From Agromyces sp. CF514 (lineage in GTDB: Bacteria > Actinomycetota > Actinomycetes > Actinomycetales > Microbacteriaceae), in NCBI RefSeq assembly GCF_900113185.1, contig NZ_FOZD01000002.1, forward strand, positions 496,001-560,000: a stretch of 64,000 nt of DNA, read 5' to 3'. Position 1 is the first letter of the stretch. Every line of letters begins with the position of its first letter. The notes under the pieces were generated by a model. The model saw only the letters and a list, made by a program, of their open reading frames with translations. It was not told the origin of the DNA and made no database searches. Below are positions 17,047 through 24,815 of this stretch, piece after piece. The translations under genes were made by a program, and so were the position numbers.

Positions 17047-18216
17047 TTGACACATGAACTTCGCGTCGCGATGATCGGCCACGGTTTCATGGGCGCCGCG
17101 CATTCGCAGGGATGGCGGGTCGCCCCGCGGTTCTTCGACCTTCCGCTCGCCCCGGCGATGCAGGTGGTCGTCGGCCGCGACGCCGCGACGACCGAGGCCG
17201 CGGCCGCCCGGTGGGGGTGGGCCGAGTCCGCGACCGACTGGCGCGAGGTGATCGCCCGCGACGACATCGACCTCGTCGACATCGTCACTCCCGGAGACAC
17301 CCATGCGGAGATCGCGATCGCCGCACTCGCAGCGGGCAAGCACGTGCTCTGCGAGAAGCCGCTCGCGAACACGGTCGACGAGGCGTCGGCCATGGCCGAC
17401 GCGGCGGCCCGGGCGGCCGAGCGCGGCATCCGTTCGATGGTGGGATTCACCTATCGGCGCGTGCCCGCGGTCGTGTTCGCGCGGCAGCTCATCGCCGAGG
17501 GGCGGCTCGGCGACATCCGGCAGGTGCGGGCGGAATACCTGCAGGACTGGCTCATGGACGCCGAGGCGCCGCTGACCTGGCGCATGAAGAAGGAGCTCGC
17601 GGGCTCGGGTGCGCTCGGGGACATCGGGGCGCACGCGATCGACCTGACCGAGTTCATCACGGGCCAGCACGTCGAGCGCGTGAGCGGCCTCATCGAGACG
17701 ATCGTCGCCGAACGCCCACTGCTCGAGCATGCCTCCGGGCTGACCGGCAGCGCGTCGAGCGAACGCGGAGCGGTCACGGTCGACGACCTCGCCCTGTTCA
17801 CCGGCCGTCTCACGTCGGGTGCGCTCGCCTCGTTCGAGGCCACCAGGTTCCGCACGGGGCGCAAGAACGCCCTGCGCATCGAGGTCTCCGGGTCGAAGGG
17901 GGCCCTCGCATTCGACCTCGAGCGCCTGAACGAACTCGAGTTCTACGACGCGACGCAGCCCGCCACCGAGCAGGGCTTCCGCCGCATCCTCGTGACCGAA
18001 CCCGACCACCCCTACGCGGGGGCGTGGTGGCCGACCGGTCATATGCTCGGGTACGAGCACGGGTTCTCGCACCAGGTGCGCGACCTCGTGGTCGCCATCG
18101 CCGGGGGCACCGCGCCCGAACCGTCGTTCGCCGACGGACTGCACGTGCAGCGCGTCCTCGACGCGGTCGAGCAGAGCTCGGCGGCCGAGGGCGTCTGGGT
18201 CACCGCCGCGGGCTGA
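17047..18216 (+). CDS. Gfo/Idh/MocA-family oxidoreductase
   Basis: 389 residues. An N-terminal Rossmann domain ([12 protein letters not shown]) and the conserved CEKPLANT motif mark the NAD(P)-dependent glucose-fructose oxidoreductase/inositol dehydrogenase family. The C-terminal alpha/beta domain has [10 protein letters not shown], with the usual catalytic His. It probably oxidises the imported sugar or cyclitol at C3 or an equivalent position. TTG 17047 is taken as the start because GAGAGGAG lies at 17031-17038 and the Rossmann strand begins a few residues later; no ATG or GTG lies between them. It is followed by an isomerase 48 bases downstream. Confidence 0.9.
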   Translation: MTHELRVAMIGHGFMGAAHSQGWRVAPRFFDLPLAPAMQVVVGRDAATTEAAAARWGWAESATDWREVIARDDIDLVDIVTPGDTHAEIAIAALAAGKHVLCEKPLANTVDEASAMADAAARAAERGIRSMVGFTYRRVPAVVFARQLIAEGRLGDIRQVRAEYLQDWLMDAEAPLTWRMKKELAGSGALGDIGAHAIDLTEFITGQHVERVSGLIETIVAERPLLEHASGLTGSASSERGAVTVDDLALFTGRLTSGALASFEATRFRTGRKNALRIEVSGSKGALAFDLERLNELEFYDATQPATEQGFRRILVTEPDHPYAGAWWPTGHMLGYEHGFSHQVRDLVVAIAGGTAPEPSFADGLHVQRVLDAVEQSSAAEGVWVTAAG

Positions 18217-18264
18217 GCCGCGGCCCCGCACGACGACACGAAACCGACACGAAGGGGTATCGCG

Positions 18265-19269
18265 ATGGCGCGACCGATCACGCTGTTCACCGGCCAGTGG
18301 GCCGACCTGCCGTTCGAGGAGGTGGCACGACTGGCCGGCGAATGGGGGTACGACGGCCTCGAGATCGCCTGCTGGGGGGACCACCTCGACGTCTCGCGGT
18401 GGGACGACGACGCGTACGTGGCGAACCGGCTCGAGATCCTCGAGCGCAACGGCCTGAAGGTGTGGACCATCTCCAATCACCTCGGCGGCCAGGCGGTGTG
18501 CGACGACCCGATCGACCAGCGCCATCGCGACATCCTGAACGACCGCATCTGGGGCGACGGCGATCCCGAGGGGGTGCGGCAGCGCGCGGCCGAGGAGCTG
18601 AAGCTCACGGCGCGCATGGCCGCGAAGCTCGGCGTGAAGACCGTGACGGGCTTCACGGGCTCGTCGATCTGGAAGTACGTGGCGATGTTCCCGCCCGCGA
18701 CGGCCGAGATGGTCGATGCCGGCTACGACGACTTCGCGGCGCGCTGGAACCCGATCCTCGACGTCTTCGACGAGGTCGGCGTGCGGTTCGCGCACGAGGT
18801 GCACCCGTCGGAGATCGCGTACGACTACTGGACCACGGTGCGCACGCTCGAGGCGATCGGGCACCGCGAGGCGTTCGGCCTCAACTGGGACCCGAGCCAC
18901 ATGGTCTGGCAGGACATCGACCCGGTCGCATTCCTGTGGGACTTCAAGGACCGCATCTACCACGTGCACTGCAAGGACACGAAGAAGCGCCTCGACAACG
19001 GCCGCAACGGCCGCCTGTCTTCGCACCTGGCATGGGCCGACCCGCGGCGCGGGTGGGACTTCATCTCGACCGGTCACGGCGACGTGCCGTGGGAGAACGC
19101 GTTCCGCATGCTGAACGCGATCGGCTACGACGGGCCCACCTCGGTCGAGTGGGAGGATGCCGGCATGGATCGGCTCGTGGGTGCGCCCGAGGCGCTCGGC
19201 TTCGTGCGCCGCCTCGCCTCCTACGTGCCGTCCGACGCGGCGTTCGACGCGGCGTTCAGCTCCAGGTAG
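18265..19269 (+). CDS. Sugar phosphate isomerase/epimerase (cytosolic)
   Basis: 334 residues of the xylose-isomerase-like TIM-barrel family, without a signal peptide. Metal-site segments are visible: [29 protein letters not shown] and SVEWEDAG. Together with the preceding Gfo/Idh/MocA dehydrogenase it would convert an oxidised sugar or cyclitol further. This dehydrogenase-isomerase pairing is common in inositol and 3-keto-glycoside catabolism. A ribosome-binding site (GAAGGGG, 18251-18257) precedes ATG 18265. Confidence 0.9.
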   Translation: MARPITLFTGQWADLPFEEVARLAGEWGYDGLEIACWGDHLDVSRWDDDAYVANRLEILERNGLKVWTISNHLGGQAVCDDPIDQRHRDILNDRIWGDGDPEGVRQRAAEELKLTARMAAKLGVKTVTGFTGSSIWKYVAMFPPATAEMVDAGYDDFAARWNPILDVFDEVGVRFAHEVHPSEIAYDYWTTVRTLEAIGHREAFGLNWDPSHMVWQDIDPVAFLWDFKDRIYHVHCKDTKKRLDNGRNGRLSSHLAWADPRRGWDFISTGHGDVPWENAFRMLNAIGYDGPTSVEWEDAGMDRLVGAPEALGFVRRLASYVPSDAAFDAAFSSR

Positions 19270-19288
19270 CGGGGCTCGCCGCACGCTT

Positions 19289-19320
19289 CGACGGTCGCAC
19301 GGGACGCCGTGCGGCCGTCG
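19289..19320. terminator. Bidirectional terminator between convergent genes
   Basis: 14-bp stem (19289-19302 with 19307-19320, one wobble or mismatch depending on strand) with a 4-base loop, between the isomerase and the convergent amidotransferase. Confidence 0.65.
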
Positions 19321-19377
19321 TCGTCTGCGTCCACGCGGCCGGTTCAGGCGTCCGCGTCTTCGTCGAGACGACCGGGT

Positions 19378-20121
19378 TCAGGCGTCGGCGAACTCGGCGA
19401 AGCGTCGGAGCAGTCGCTGCGGTTCGGCGACGGATGCCGCGGCGAGCCGCTCGCTCACGGCGCGCAGCTCGCTCGCCGGGAAGTAGCCGTGATGGCGGTA
19501 GACGTTCGCGCGCGCGACGAAGTCGTGCGCGGTCACCTCGGGGTGGAACTGCGTCGCGTAGACGCTGCTGCCCCCGACGCGATACACCTGCACCGGGCAC
19601 GCCGCAGAGGAGGCGAGCAGCACGGCGCCCTCCGGCAGGCGCTCGGTGGCCTCCTTGTGGCCGACGAGCGCCTGGAAGGTGCGGGGCAGCACGCTCGTGA
19701 GCGGGTCGTCGACCCCGGCATCGGTGAGCGTGATCTCGACGGCCGCGGCGTCTTCGCCGTACCGGGTGCCGACCTCGCCGCCGAGCAGGCGCGTGAGCAC
19801 GCCGATGCCGTAGCAGGTGAACAGCAGCGGGCGCCCGCCGTCGAGCGCGGCCTCGGCCACCCTCGCCAGGTCGTCTTCGACGCGACGCTGCACGGGGTGC
19901 TTGTGCTCGTCTGGCGTGGTGACGTTGTAGGGGCTGCCGCCCACGACCACGCCCGCGTAGGCGGCGAGGTCGACCGAGGGCAGCGACTCGACGTCGAGCC
20001 GCACATGCTCGAGCCGGTCGGCGTCGAGGCCCATGGCCCGCCTCACCGACTCGTACTCGGGCCCGACGGCCTCGATCTCGGGGCGAGCCGCGAGGAAGAG
20101 GAACGGGCGGATGCCGGTCAT
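19378..20121 (-). CDS. Class I glutamine amidotransferase-like protein
   Basis: 247 residues with the class I GATase core: nucleophile in FTCYGIG (Cys at about 103), an oxyanion region GGSPYN, and the His-Glu pair in QFHPEV. Such stand-alone proteins resemble GMP-synthase-type glutaminase domains but are often of unknown acceptor. A GuaA-like synthetase domain is absent. ATG 20121 overlaps the stop of the LysR-like gene by 4 bases, so the two are translationally coupled. Confidence 0.85.
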   Translation of the reverse strand: MTGIRPFLFLAARPEIEAVGPEYESVRRAMGLDADRLEHVRLDVESLPSVDLAAYAGVVVGGSPYNVTTPDEHKHPVQRRVEDDLARVAEAALDGGRPLLFTCYGIGVLTRLLGGEVGTRYGEDAAAVEITLTDAGVDDPLTSVLPRTFQALVGHKEATERLPEGAVLLASSAACPVQVYRVGGSSVYATQFHPEVTAHDFVARANVYRHHGYFPASELRAVSERLAAASVAEPQRLLRRFAEFADA

Positions 20122-20837
20122 CGGCCCCTCCTGCGGCTGCGCTGCTTCGCGCCGGAGCCCGTGCGGGGCGCGGGTCGAGCGGACTTGGCGGACTTCGCAC
20201 CCTTGCCGGAGCCCTTGCCGCCCTTCGCGGCCTCGGCGGCCCGGCGTTCCGCCGCGGCCTTCTTCGCGGCCTTCGCGGGGGAGAGCGCGGGTTCGTCGTC
20301 GGCCTGTCCGCGCGAGCTCTGCGCCTTGCGTCCGCGCACGACCCCCACGAACTCCTGGATGTCCGCGTCGTCGCGCTCGAGGGTCCAGACGAGCGCGATG
20401 CGGGTCGTCGCGGCATCCGTCACCGGGATCGCGACCACGTCCTTGCGGGCGTGCAGGCGCGCGACGCCGTGCGGCACGAGGGCCATGCCCGTGCCCGCGG
20501 CGACGAGCTCGATCGTCATCGCGACGTCGTCCTGCACAGGGGCATGGGGCTCGTCGGCCAGGTCGGCGAGCGTGAGCGACGCCTCGTCGGCGAACGCGTG
20601 CTCCTTCGCGAGCACGGCGACCGGCTGCTCCTCCCAGAGGGCGATGACGTGCAGTCCGTCGGTCTCGACGGGCAGGCGCACGAACGCGAGGTCGACCTCG
20701 CCCTCGCGCACGCCGTCGAGCTGCGCGGATTCGTCGACGCGTTCGGCGGCGAGCGGCAGGTCGGGTCGGCGTTCGGCCCAGACCCGGAGCCACTTCGCGG
20801 GACTCACTCCGGCGACGTAGCGCAACTGCAGGGTCAT
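20118..20837 (-). CDS. LysR-type substrate-binding domain protein lacking the DNA-binding domain
   Basis: 239 residues. The protein begins directly with the effector-binding fold of LysR regulators (LQLRYVAGVSPAKWLRVW, then GEVDLAFVRLP, then GTGMALVPHGVARLH). No N-terminal winged helix is encoded, and the upstream bases hold a clear Shine-Dalgarno (AGGAGGGGG) before ATG 20837, so it is not a missed start. The last 50 residues are a Lys/Ala/Arg-rich tail that might bind nucleic acid. It is divergent from a DUF5997 gene, a recurrent pairing in actinobacteria, and is coupled to the amidotransferase. Its function is unknown. Confidence 0.82.
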   Translation of the reverse strand: MTLQLRYVAGVSPAKWLRVWAERRPDLPLAAERVDESAQLDGVREGEVDLAFVRLPVETDGLHVIALWEEQPVAVLAKEHAFADEASLTLADLADEPHAPVQDDVAMTIELVAAGTGMALVPHGVARLHARKDVVAIPVTDAATTRIALVWTLERDDADIQEFVGVVRGRKAQSSRGQADDEPALSPAKAAKKAAAERRAAEAAKGGKGSGKGAKSAKSARPAPRTGSGAKQRSRRRGR

Positions 20838-20932
20838 CTCGCCCCCTCCTGTCGCACGGAATCGCCCAGGACAGGCTATCGTGACCGGCTGCGCCGCACG
20901 GGCGCGCGGATGCCGCACACAGGCGGACCGGC

Positions 20933-20938
20933 TAACGT
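20933..20938 (+). promoter_or_regulatory. Leaderless -10 box for the DUF5997 gene
   Basis: TAACGT, 6 bases before GTG 20945. Confidence 0.5.
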
Positions 20939-20944
20939 GTGAGG

Positions 20945-21373
20945 GTGAACGCCTCCCAGTCGATGAAACCCGAGACCGCCGCCAAGAAGCTCGGGATCCT
21001 CCTCGACGCGACCCCTGAGGAGTTCCGCGAGGGCACCGTCACGCGCGACGAGGTCGCCAAGCTGCAGGCCGACCCGCCCGAGTGGCTCGAGACGCTGCGT
21101 CGCGAGGGCCCGCACCCGCGCACCGTCGTGGCCGCGAGGCTCGGCGTCTCGAACTCCGGCCTCGCCCGCGGCGGCGTCACCGAACCCCTGACCAGCGCCG
21201 AGATCAAGGCGCTGCTCGAGGCTCCGCCCGCCTGGCTCGTGCAGGAGCGCGCCACGCAGGCCGCCGTTCGCGCCGAGAAGATCCGCGTCGCCGAGCGCGA
21301 CAAGGAGCGCGCCGCGCGTTGGGCCGCCGAGGGGCGCGCCCCTGGCGGCGGTGGAGCGGGCTCCGGCGTCTGA
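20945..21373 (+). CDS. DUF5997 family protein
   Basis: 142 residues, mostly helical and charged, with the family's MKPETAAKKLGILL start region, a PPEWL repeat (PPEWL and PPAWL) and a C-terminal Arg/Glu helix ending in a Gly-rich tail. No function is known. The two xPPxWL segments follow similar 'T...EI/V..L' helices, which suggests an internal duplication. GTG 20945 is chosen because the TAACGT box lies 6 bases upstream (leaderless); GTG 20939 and ATG 20963 are alternatives. It is divergent from the HTH-less LysR-like gene. Confidence 0.8.
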   Translation: MNASQSMKPETAAKKLGILLDATPEEFREGTVTRDEVAKLQADPPEWLETLRREGPHPRTVVAARLGVSNSGLARGGVTEPLTSAEIKALLEAPPAWLVQERATQAAVRAEKIRVAERDKERAARWAAEGRAPGGGGAGSGV

Positions 21374-21394
21374 CGCCCGGCGGTCCGTTCGGCG

Positions 21395-22048
21395 CTAGGC
21401 GCCCGGCGCGACCTGCGTGCGCACGAACGCCGCGACATCCGCGAGCTCGCGCTCCGAGACCGAGTGCGCGACGCCCTCGTAGATGCGCTCGTCGAGCGTC
21501 GAGTGCGACGGCAGCCACGCGCGCGTGCGCTCGACCGAGGCATCCGGGATCACCTGATCGGCCGTGCCGCGACCCCAGAACACCGGCGGCAGCGCATCGG
21601 CGAGCCGTTCGTCGCCGTCACCGGCGCGCTCGCCCGGCAGCACGAATCCGGCGAGGTTGACCACGTACGCGAACCGCTCGGGCGTGCGTCGCAGCAGCTC
21701 GAGCGAGATCGCGCCGCCCTGCGAGAAGCCGAGCAGTCCCACGGATGTCACGCCCGCCGCCACGCGGTCGAGCCAGTCGAGCAGCGCGTCGACCGCGGCA
21801 TCCGCACCCTCGACGGCCTCGTCGACGCCCTGCGCGAGCAGCGGGAACCACGCGTACCCGTACCCGGCGTCGATCGGGGCGCGCACCGACGCGACGACCG
21901 GCTCGAGCGGCAGGTAGGGCGAGAGGCCGAACAGGTCGCCCTCGTTGGAGTTGTAGCCGTGCAGGAGCACGAGCAGCGGCCGCCCTTCGCGGTCGGCCTC
22001 CGAAGCCGACCAGAGCACGGCCTCGTCGTCGATCTGCACACGCGTCAT
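21395..22048 (-). CDS. Phospholipase/carboxylesterase-type alpha/beta hydrolase
   Basis: 217 residues of the esterase/carboxylesterase (Abhydrolase_2) family. The nucleophile elbow is GFSQGG (Ser at about 109); the acid is in GTADQVIPD and the His in GVAHSV. An oxyanion HGYNSNEGD segment lies near residue 30. It probably hydrolyses small esters in the cytosol; there is no signal peptide. A TAGCGT box 6 bases before ATG 22048 implies a leaderless transcript. It is divergent from the NUDIX-like gene with only 35 bases between. Confidence 0.88.
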   Translation of the reverse strand: MTRVQIDDEAVLWSASEADREGRPLLVLLHGYNSNEGDLFGLSPYLPLEPVVASVRAPIDAGYGYAWFPLLAQGVDEAVEGADAAVDALLDWLDRVAAGVTSVGLLGFSQGGAISLELLRRTPERFAYVVNLAGFVLPGERAGDGDERLADALPPVFWGRGTADQVIPDASVERTRAWLPSHSTLDERIYEGVAHSVSERELADVAAFVRTQVAPGA

Positions 22049-22054
22049 GTCTCA

Positions 22055-22060
22055 ACGCTA
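22055..22060 (-). promoter_or_regulatory. Leaderless -10 box for the esterase gene
   Basis: TAGCGT on the minus strand, 6 bases before ATG 22048; it lies in a palindromic ACGCTAGCGT. Confidence 0.5.
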
Positions 22061-22071
22061 GCGTCGTGGGG

Positions 22072-22077
22072 CAGAAT
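22072..22077 (+). promoter_or_regulatory. Leaderless -10-like box for the NUDIX-like gene
   Basis: CAGAAT, 6 bases before ATG 22084; the same variant precedes pxpA. Confidence 0.35.
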
Positions 22078-22083
22078 CGAGGC

Positions 22084-22671
22084 ATGAGCGTGCGCACCCC
22101 CGACCCCGACTGGAACGGCGACGACGAGCCGACGGGCACGCCGGCGCCCAACACGAACCCCGGGTGGCTCAGCGATCTCGAGCTCGCAGAGATCCGCGGA
22201 CGCCTGCCGCTGCTCTACGTCGAGGCCGTTCCGGTGCGCGTCGACGGGCTCGGGCAGGTGACCGAGGTCGGCGTGCTGCTGCGTGCCAACGCGGTCGGCG
22301 AGATGACCCGCACGCTCGTCTCCGGACGCGTGATGTACGGAGAGACGGTGCGCGACGCGCTGTTCCGCCACCTCGAGAAGGACCTCGGGCCGATGGCGTT
22401 CCCGCTGCTTCCCGCGAGCGCGGTGCCCTTCACCGTGGCCGAGTACTTTCCGCTGCCCGGCATCTCACCGTTCACCGACGACCGCCAGCACGCCGTCTCA
22501 CTCGCGTTCGTCGTCCCGGTCACCGGAACATGCGAGCCGCGGCAGGACGCGCTCGAGGTCACGTGGATGACGCCGACCGAGGCTGCATCCGACGCCGTGG
22601 CCGACGAGATGGAGGGCGGTCGCGGGCTCCTCGTGCGCCAGGCCCTCGCCTCGGTGGGCGCGCTGCGCTGA
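22084..22671 (+). CDS. NUDIX hydrolase-like protein (DUF4916 type)
   Basis: 195 residues with a NUDIX-like fold: LLYVEAVPVRVDG..TEVGVLLR strands, then a helix at GRVMYGETVRDALFRHLEKDLG. This aligns with the Nudix box, but the catalytic REXXEE part reads RHLEKD. The active-site glutamates are therefore partly replaced, and pyrophosphohydrolase activity is doubtful. It matches the actinobacterial DUF4916/NUDIX group. The start ATG 22084 follows a CAGAAT box. The stop lies inside a hairpin shared with the convergent gene. Confidence 0.75.
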   Translation: MSVRTPDPDWNGDDEPTGTPAPNTNPGWLSDLELAEIRGRLPLLYVEAVPVRVDGLGQVTEVGVLLRANAVGEMTRTLVSGRVMYGETVRDALFRHLEKDLGPMAFPLLPASAVPFTVAEYFPLPGISPFTDDRQHAVSLAFVVPVTGTCEPRQDALEVTWMTPTEAASDAVADEMEGGRGLLVRQALASVGALR

Positions 22672-22685
22672 TCGTCGGTCAGCGC
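22665..22685. terminator. Small hairpin spanning two convergent stop codons
   Basis: GCGCTGA (22665-22671) pairs with TCAGCGC (22679-22685) around a 7-base loop. The stop codons of both convergent genes lie in the stem. Confidence 0.4.
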
Positions 22686-23167
22686 GGTTCGAGCACGACG
22701 ACCGCGGTCTCGCGCGTGCGCCGCGCCGCGAGGCCGTCGACGTCGTCGCCGAACGTGCGCCACGCGGCCCACAGCCGTTCGCGCTCGACCCCGGTCGCGG
22801 CGTGCGCCCGGACCTCGCGAGGCCCGGTCGGCAGCATGACGCGAGCCTCGGGATCGGCCAGCAGGTTGAGCCACCAGGCCGGTTCGGGCTCGGCCCAGCC
22901 GTTCATCGCGAGGGTGACGAGGTTCGGGCCGTCCTCGAAGTACGCGACGATGACCGCCCGCTCCCGGCCCGTGCGGCGGCCCGTCGTCGTGAGCTGCATC
23001 GCCCCCCAGCGCTCCGGCCGTGCCGCCCAGAGACCTCTCCGTCCGCGCGTCGCCCGGTAGAGCCCGCGGTGCACGACCCAAGCGGTGCGCACGAACCATC
23101 GCGGAGGGATACGCGGCGGCCGTGACGTCGCCGGCGTGGTCGGGTCGAGCTTGCTCGGGTCGTCCAT
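22679..23167 (-). CDS. Nitroreductase-family deazaflavin-dependent oxidoreductase
   Basis: 162 residues of the Ddn/F420-dependent nitroreductase family: a split-barrel with [22 protein letters not shown], a [15 protein letters not shown] segment, and an acidic/basic C-terminal helix. The family reduces substrates with F420H2 or binds other flavins. Members of this branch are mostly uncharacterised. ATG 23167 is chosen because AGGAACG precedes it; the open frame runs further upstream without family similarity. Confidence 0.82.
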   Translation of the reverse strand: MDDPSKLDPTTPATSRPPRIPPRWFVRTAWVVHRGLYRATRGRRGLWAARPERWGAMQLTTTGRRTGRERAVIVAYFEDGPNLVTLAMNGWAEPEPAWWLNLLADPEARVMLPTGPREVRAHAATGVERERLWAAWRTFGDDVDGLAARRTRETAVVVLEPR

Positions 23168-23323
23168 CGTGCACCGTTCCTGCCCGGGTTCGGCGGGCGC
23201 ACCCAACGCTCGTCGAACGGGCGTGGCGCGTCAATCGGCCGATCGGCCGAATCGTGGCGGTCGCCTCGACCGATCGGCGGAGCGGCACGGCCTCGTCGCG
23301 TCGACGCGATCGGCGTCTGCGCG

Positions 23324-24367
23324 TCAGGCGCTGCCGCGCGTCACGAGCACCGGATCGAAGATCACCGAGGAGGGCCGCAGGGTCGGATCGTTGATCTGGG
23401 CGACGAGGATGCGCGCCATCTGCGCGGCCATCTCCTCGATCGGCTGGCGCACGGTCGTGAGGGCCGGGCGGGCGATCGTGGCGATCACGGAGTCGTCGAA
23501 GCCGACGATCGCGACGTCGCCGGGTACGCGCCGGCCCCGCGCCTGCAGCTCGTGCATCGCGCCGAGCGCCATCAGGTCGTTCGCGGCGAAGACGCCGTCG
23601 ACGTCGGGGGCCTGCGCGAGGATCTCGGCCATCGCGCGCTCCCCGCTCTCGAGCGTGAAGTCGCCGTACGCGGTCGGGGGGAACGCCTGTCCGCGACGGG
23701 CCATGGTGTCGCGGAATCCGCGCGCTCGGTCCTGCGCGCTCGGCACGTCGTCGGGCCCCGCGATGAGGGCGACGCGCTGGGCGCCCGTGGCCGCCAGGTG
23801 CTCGGCGGCCAGGCGTCCGCCGTCGTGGTTCGCGATGTCGACGAAGCTGAGCGGCGCGCCGCTCGCCGGCCGGGCGAAGGTCACGGCGGGCAGGCCGGCC
23901 GCGGCGAATGCGGCGGGGAGGGGGTCGTCGGAGTGGGTCGACACGAGGAGCGCGCCGTCGGCCGCGCCCTGGCGGACGTTCGCGAGCACGTCGGCGCGAT
24001 CGGTGTCGCTCTCGACGAGCAGCAGCACGGGCTGCGTGTCGAGCGTGCGCAGCGTGCGCACGACGCCGCTGATGACGCGGCTGAAGAACGGATCGGCGAA
24101 GACGTCGGTCTCTGCGACCCCGCCCTGCTCGGCGTCGGTGCCCGAGACGGCGACGAGCACGCTGCCGGTGCGGCCGCTCGCGAGCGATCTGGCCGCCCGG
24201 TTCGGCACGTACCCGGTCTCGACGATCGCGCGCCCGACGACCTCCTTCAGCTCGGCGGCGACGCCTCGCGTGTCGCGGATGGCGCGCGAGACCGTCGCCC
24301 TGGAGACGCCGGCGACTCGGGCGACGTCGTCGAGGGTCGGGGTTCGTACCTCAGTGGGCTTGTCCAC
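23324..24367 (-). CDS. LacI-family transcriptional regulator
   Basis: 347 residues. The N-terminal LacI helix-turn-helix ([21 protein letters not shown], then the hinge helix [13 protein letters not shown]) precedes a periplasmic-binding-like effector domain ([31 protein letters not shown]). It should bind a palindromic operator and respond to a sugar. It is divergent from three secreted carbohydrate-active proteins; operator-like sites lie in the 448-base gap, one just downstream of their promoter. GTG 24367 follows a TAGGGT box by 6 bases (leaderless). Confidence 0.94.
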   Translation of the reverse strand: MDKPTEVRTPTLDDVARVAGVSRATVSRAIRDTRGVAAELKEVVGRAIVETGYVPNRAARSLASGRTGSVLVAVSGTDAEQGGVAETDVFADPFFSRVISGVVRTLRTLDTQPVLLLVESDTDRADVLANVRQGAADGALLVSTHSDDPLPAAFAAAGLPAVTFARPASGAPLSFVDIANHDGGRLAAEHLAATGAQRVALIAGPDDVPSAQDRARGFRDTMARRGQAFPPTAYGDFTLESGERAMAEILAQAPDVDGVFAANDLMALGAMHELQARGRRVPGDVAIVGFDDSVIATIARPALTTVRQPIEEMAAQMARILVAQINDPTLRPSSVIFDPVLVTRGSA

Positions 24368-24373
24368 GCGACG

Positions 24374-24379
24374 ACCCTA
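24374..24379 (-). promoter_or_regulatory. Leaderless -10 box for the LacI gene
   Basis: TAGGGT on the minus strand, 6 bases before GTG 24367. Confidence 0.5.
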
Positions 24380-24429
24380 GCACCGAAGGGATCGCGCTCT
24401 CCGAGGATCGCCGTCGAACGCGAACGTTT

Positions 24430-24444
24430 CGGGAACGGTTCCCG
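24430..24444. promoter_or_regulatory. Perfect 15-bp palindrome, operator candidate
   Basis: CGGGAAC-G-GTTCCCG: 7-bp arms around one base. Its size and symmetry suit a LacI-type dimer site near the regulator's own promoter. Confidence 0.45.
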
Positions 24445-24514
24445 GACTTCGCGGTCGATTCACGGTGGATTCGGCCGATTGTGCATGATTCCGGGTCTTC
24501 CAACCGGCGTCCAG

Positions 24515-24526
24515 AGAGCGCTATCC
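24515..24526. promoter_or_regulatory. Operator-like site AGAGCGCTATCC (copy 1)
   Basis: Identical 12-mer to the copy at 24709-24720, with the AGCGCT centre typical of LacI-family operators such as the CebR site. Confidence 0.5.
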
Positions 24527-24662
24527 CGATCGCGAGCGAGATGCTGGGCGGAGTCATCTCGTACGCCGTGTGCCGTCGCGATGCCCGAAATCTCGCGGAA
24601 TGTCGGGTGTCCTATGTGGGACTCCGCGCCGACGCAGCCGGCGAACCGTGACGAATGCCCCC

Positions 24663-24692
24663 TTGACAGGGGACAAAACCTCGGACGATACT
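24663..24692 (+). promoter_or_regulatory. Promoter of the discoidin-protein operon
   Basis: TTGACA (24663-24668), 18 bases, then GATACT (24687-24692): a strong sigma-70-like promoter. Transcription would start near 24699, just before an operator-like site. Confidence 0.65.
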
Positions 24693-24708
24693 CGGTCGCG
24701 CTGGTGTA

Positions 24709-24720
24709 AGAGCGCTATCC
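24709..24720. promoter_or_regulatory. Operator-like site AGAGCGCTATCC (copy 2)
   Basis: Lies about 10 bases downstream of the predicted start site, where a bound LacI protein would block transcription. Identical to the 24515 copy. Confidence 0.55.
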
Positions 24721-24815
24721 AAGGCATCACGAGTGCCGCGGGCGTGCTGCTCGATGACGAGACGACCAGCCGATCGCGTTCGCGCGGATCGGCGCGACCA
24801 GAGGAGACCCTCACC

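Larger units (their letters stand above)
24368..24815. promoter_or_regulatory. Divergent regulatory region of the discoidin-protein cluster
   Basis: 448 bases without a gene. It holds the leaderless -10 of the LacI gene, a perfect 15-bp palindrome (24430-24444), two copies of AGAGCGCTATCC (24515-24526 and 24709-24720), a strong promoter (24663-24692) and a leader of about 115 bases ending in the GAGGAG ribosome-binding site (24801-24806). Confidence 0.75.

Noticed and set aside
20837..20918. Missing HTH of the LysR-like gene in the upstream frame
   Set aside because: The upstream in-frame residues are Arg/Pro-rich without helix-turn-helix character, and a strong Shine-Dalgarno marks the start at 20837.
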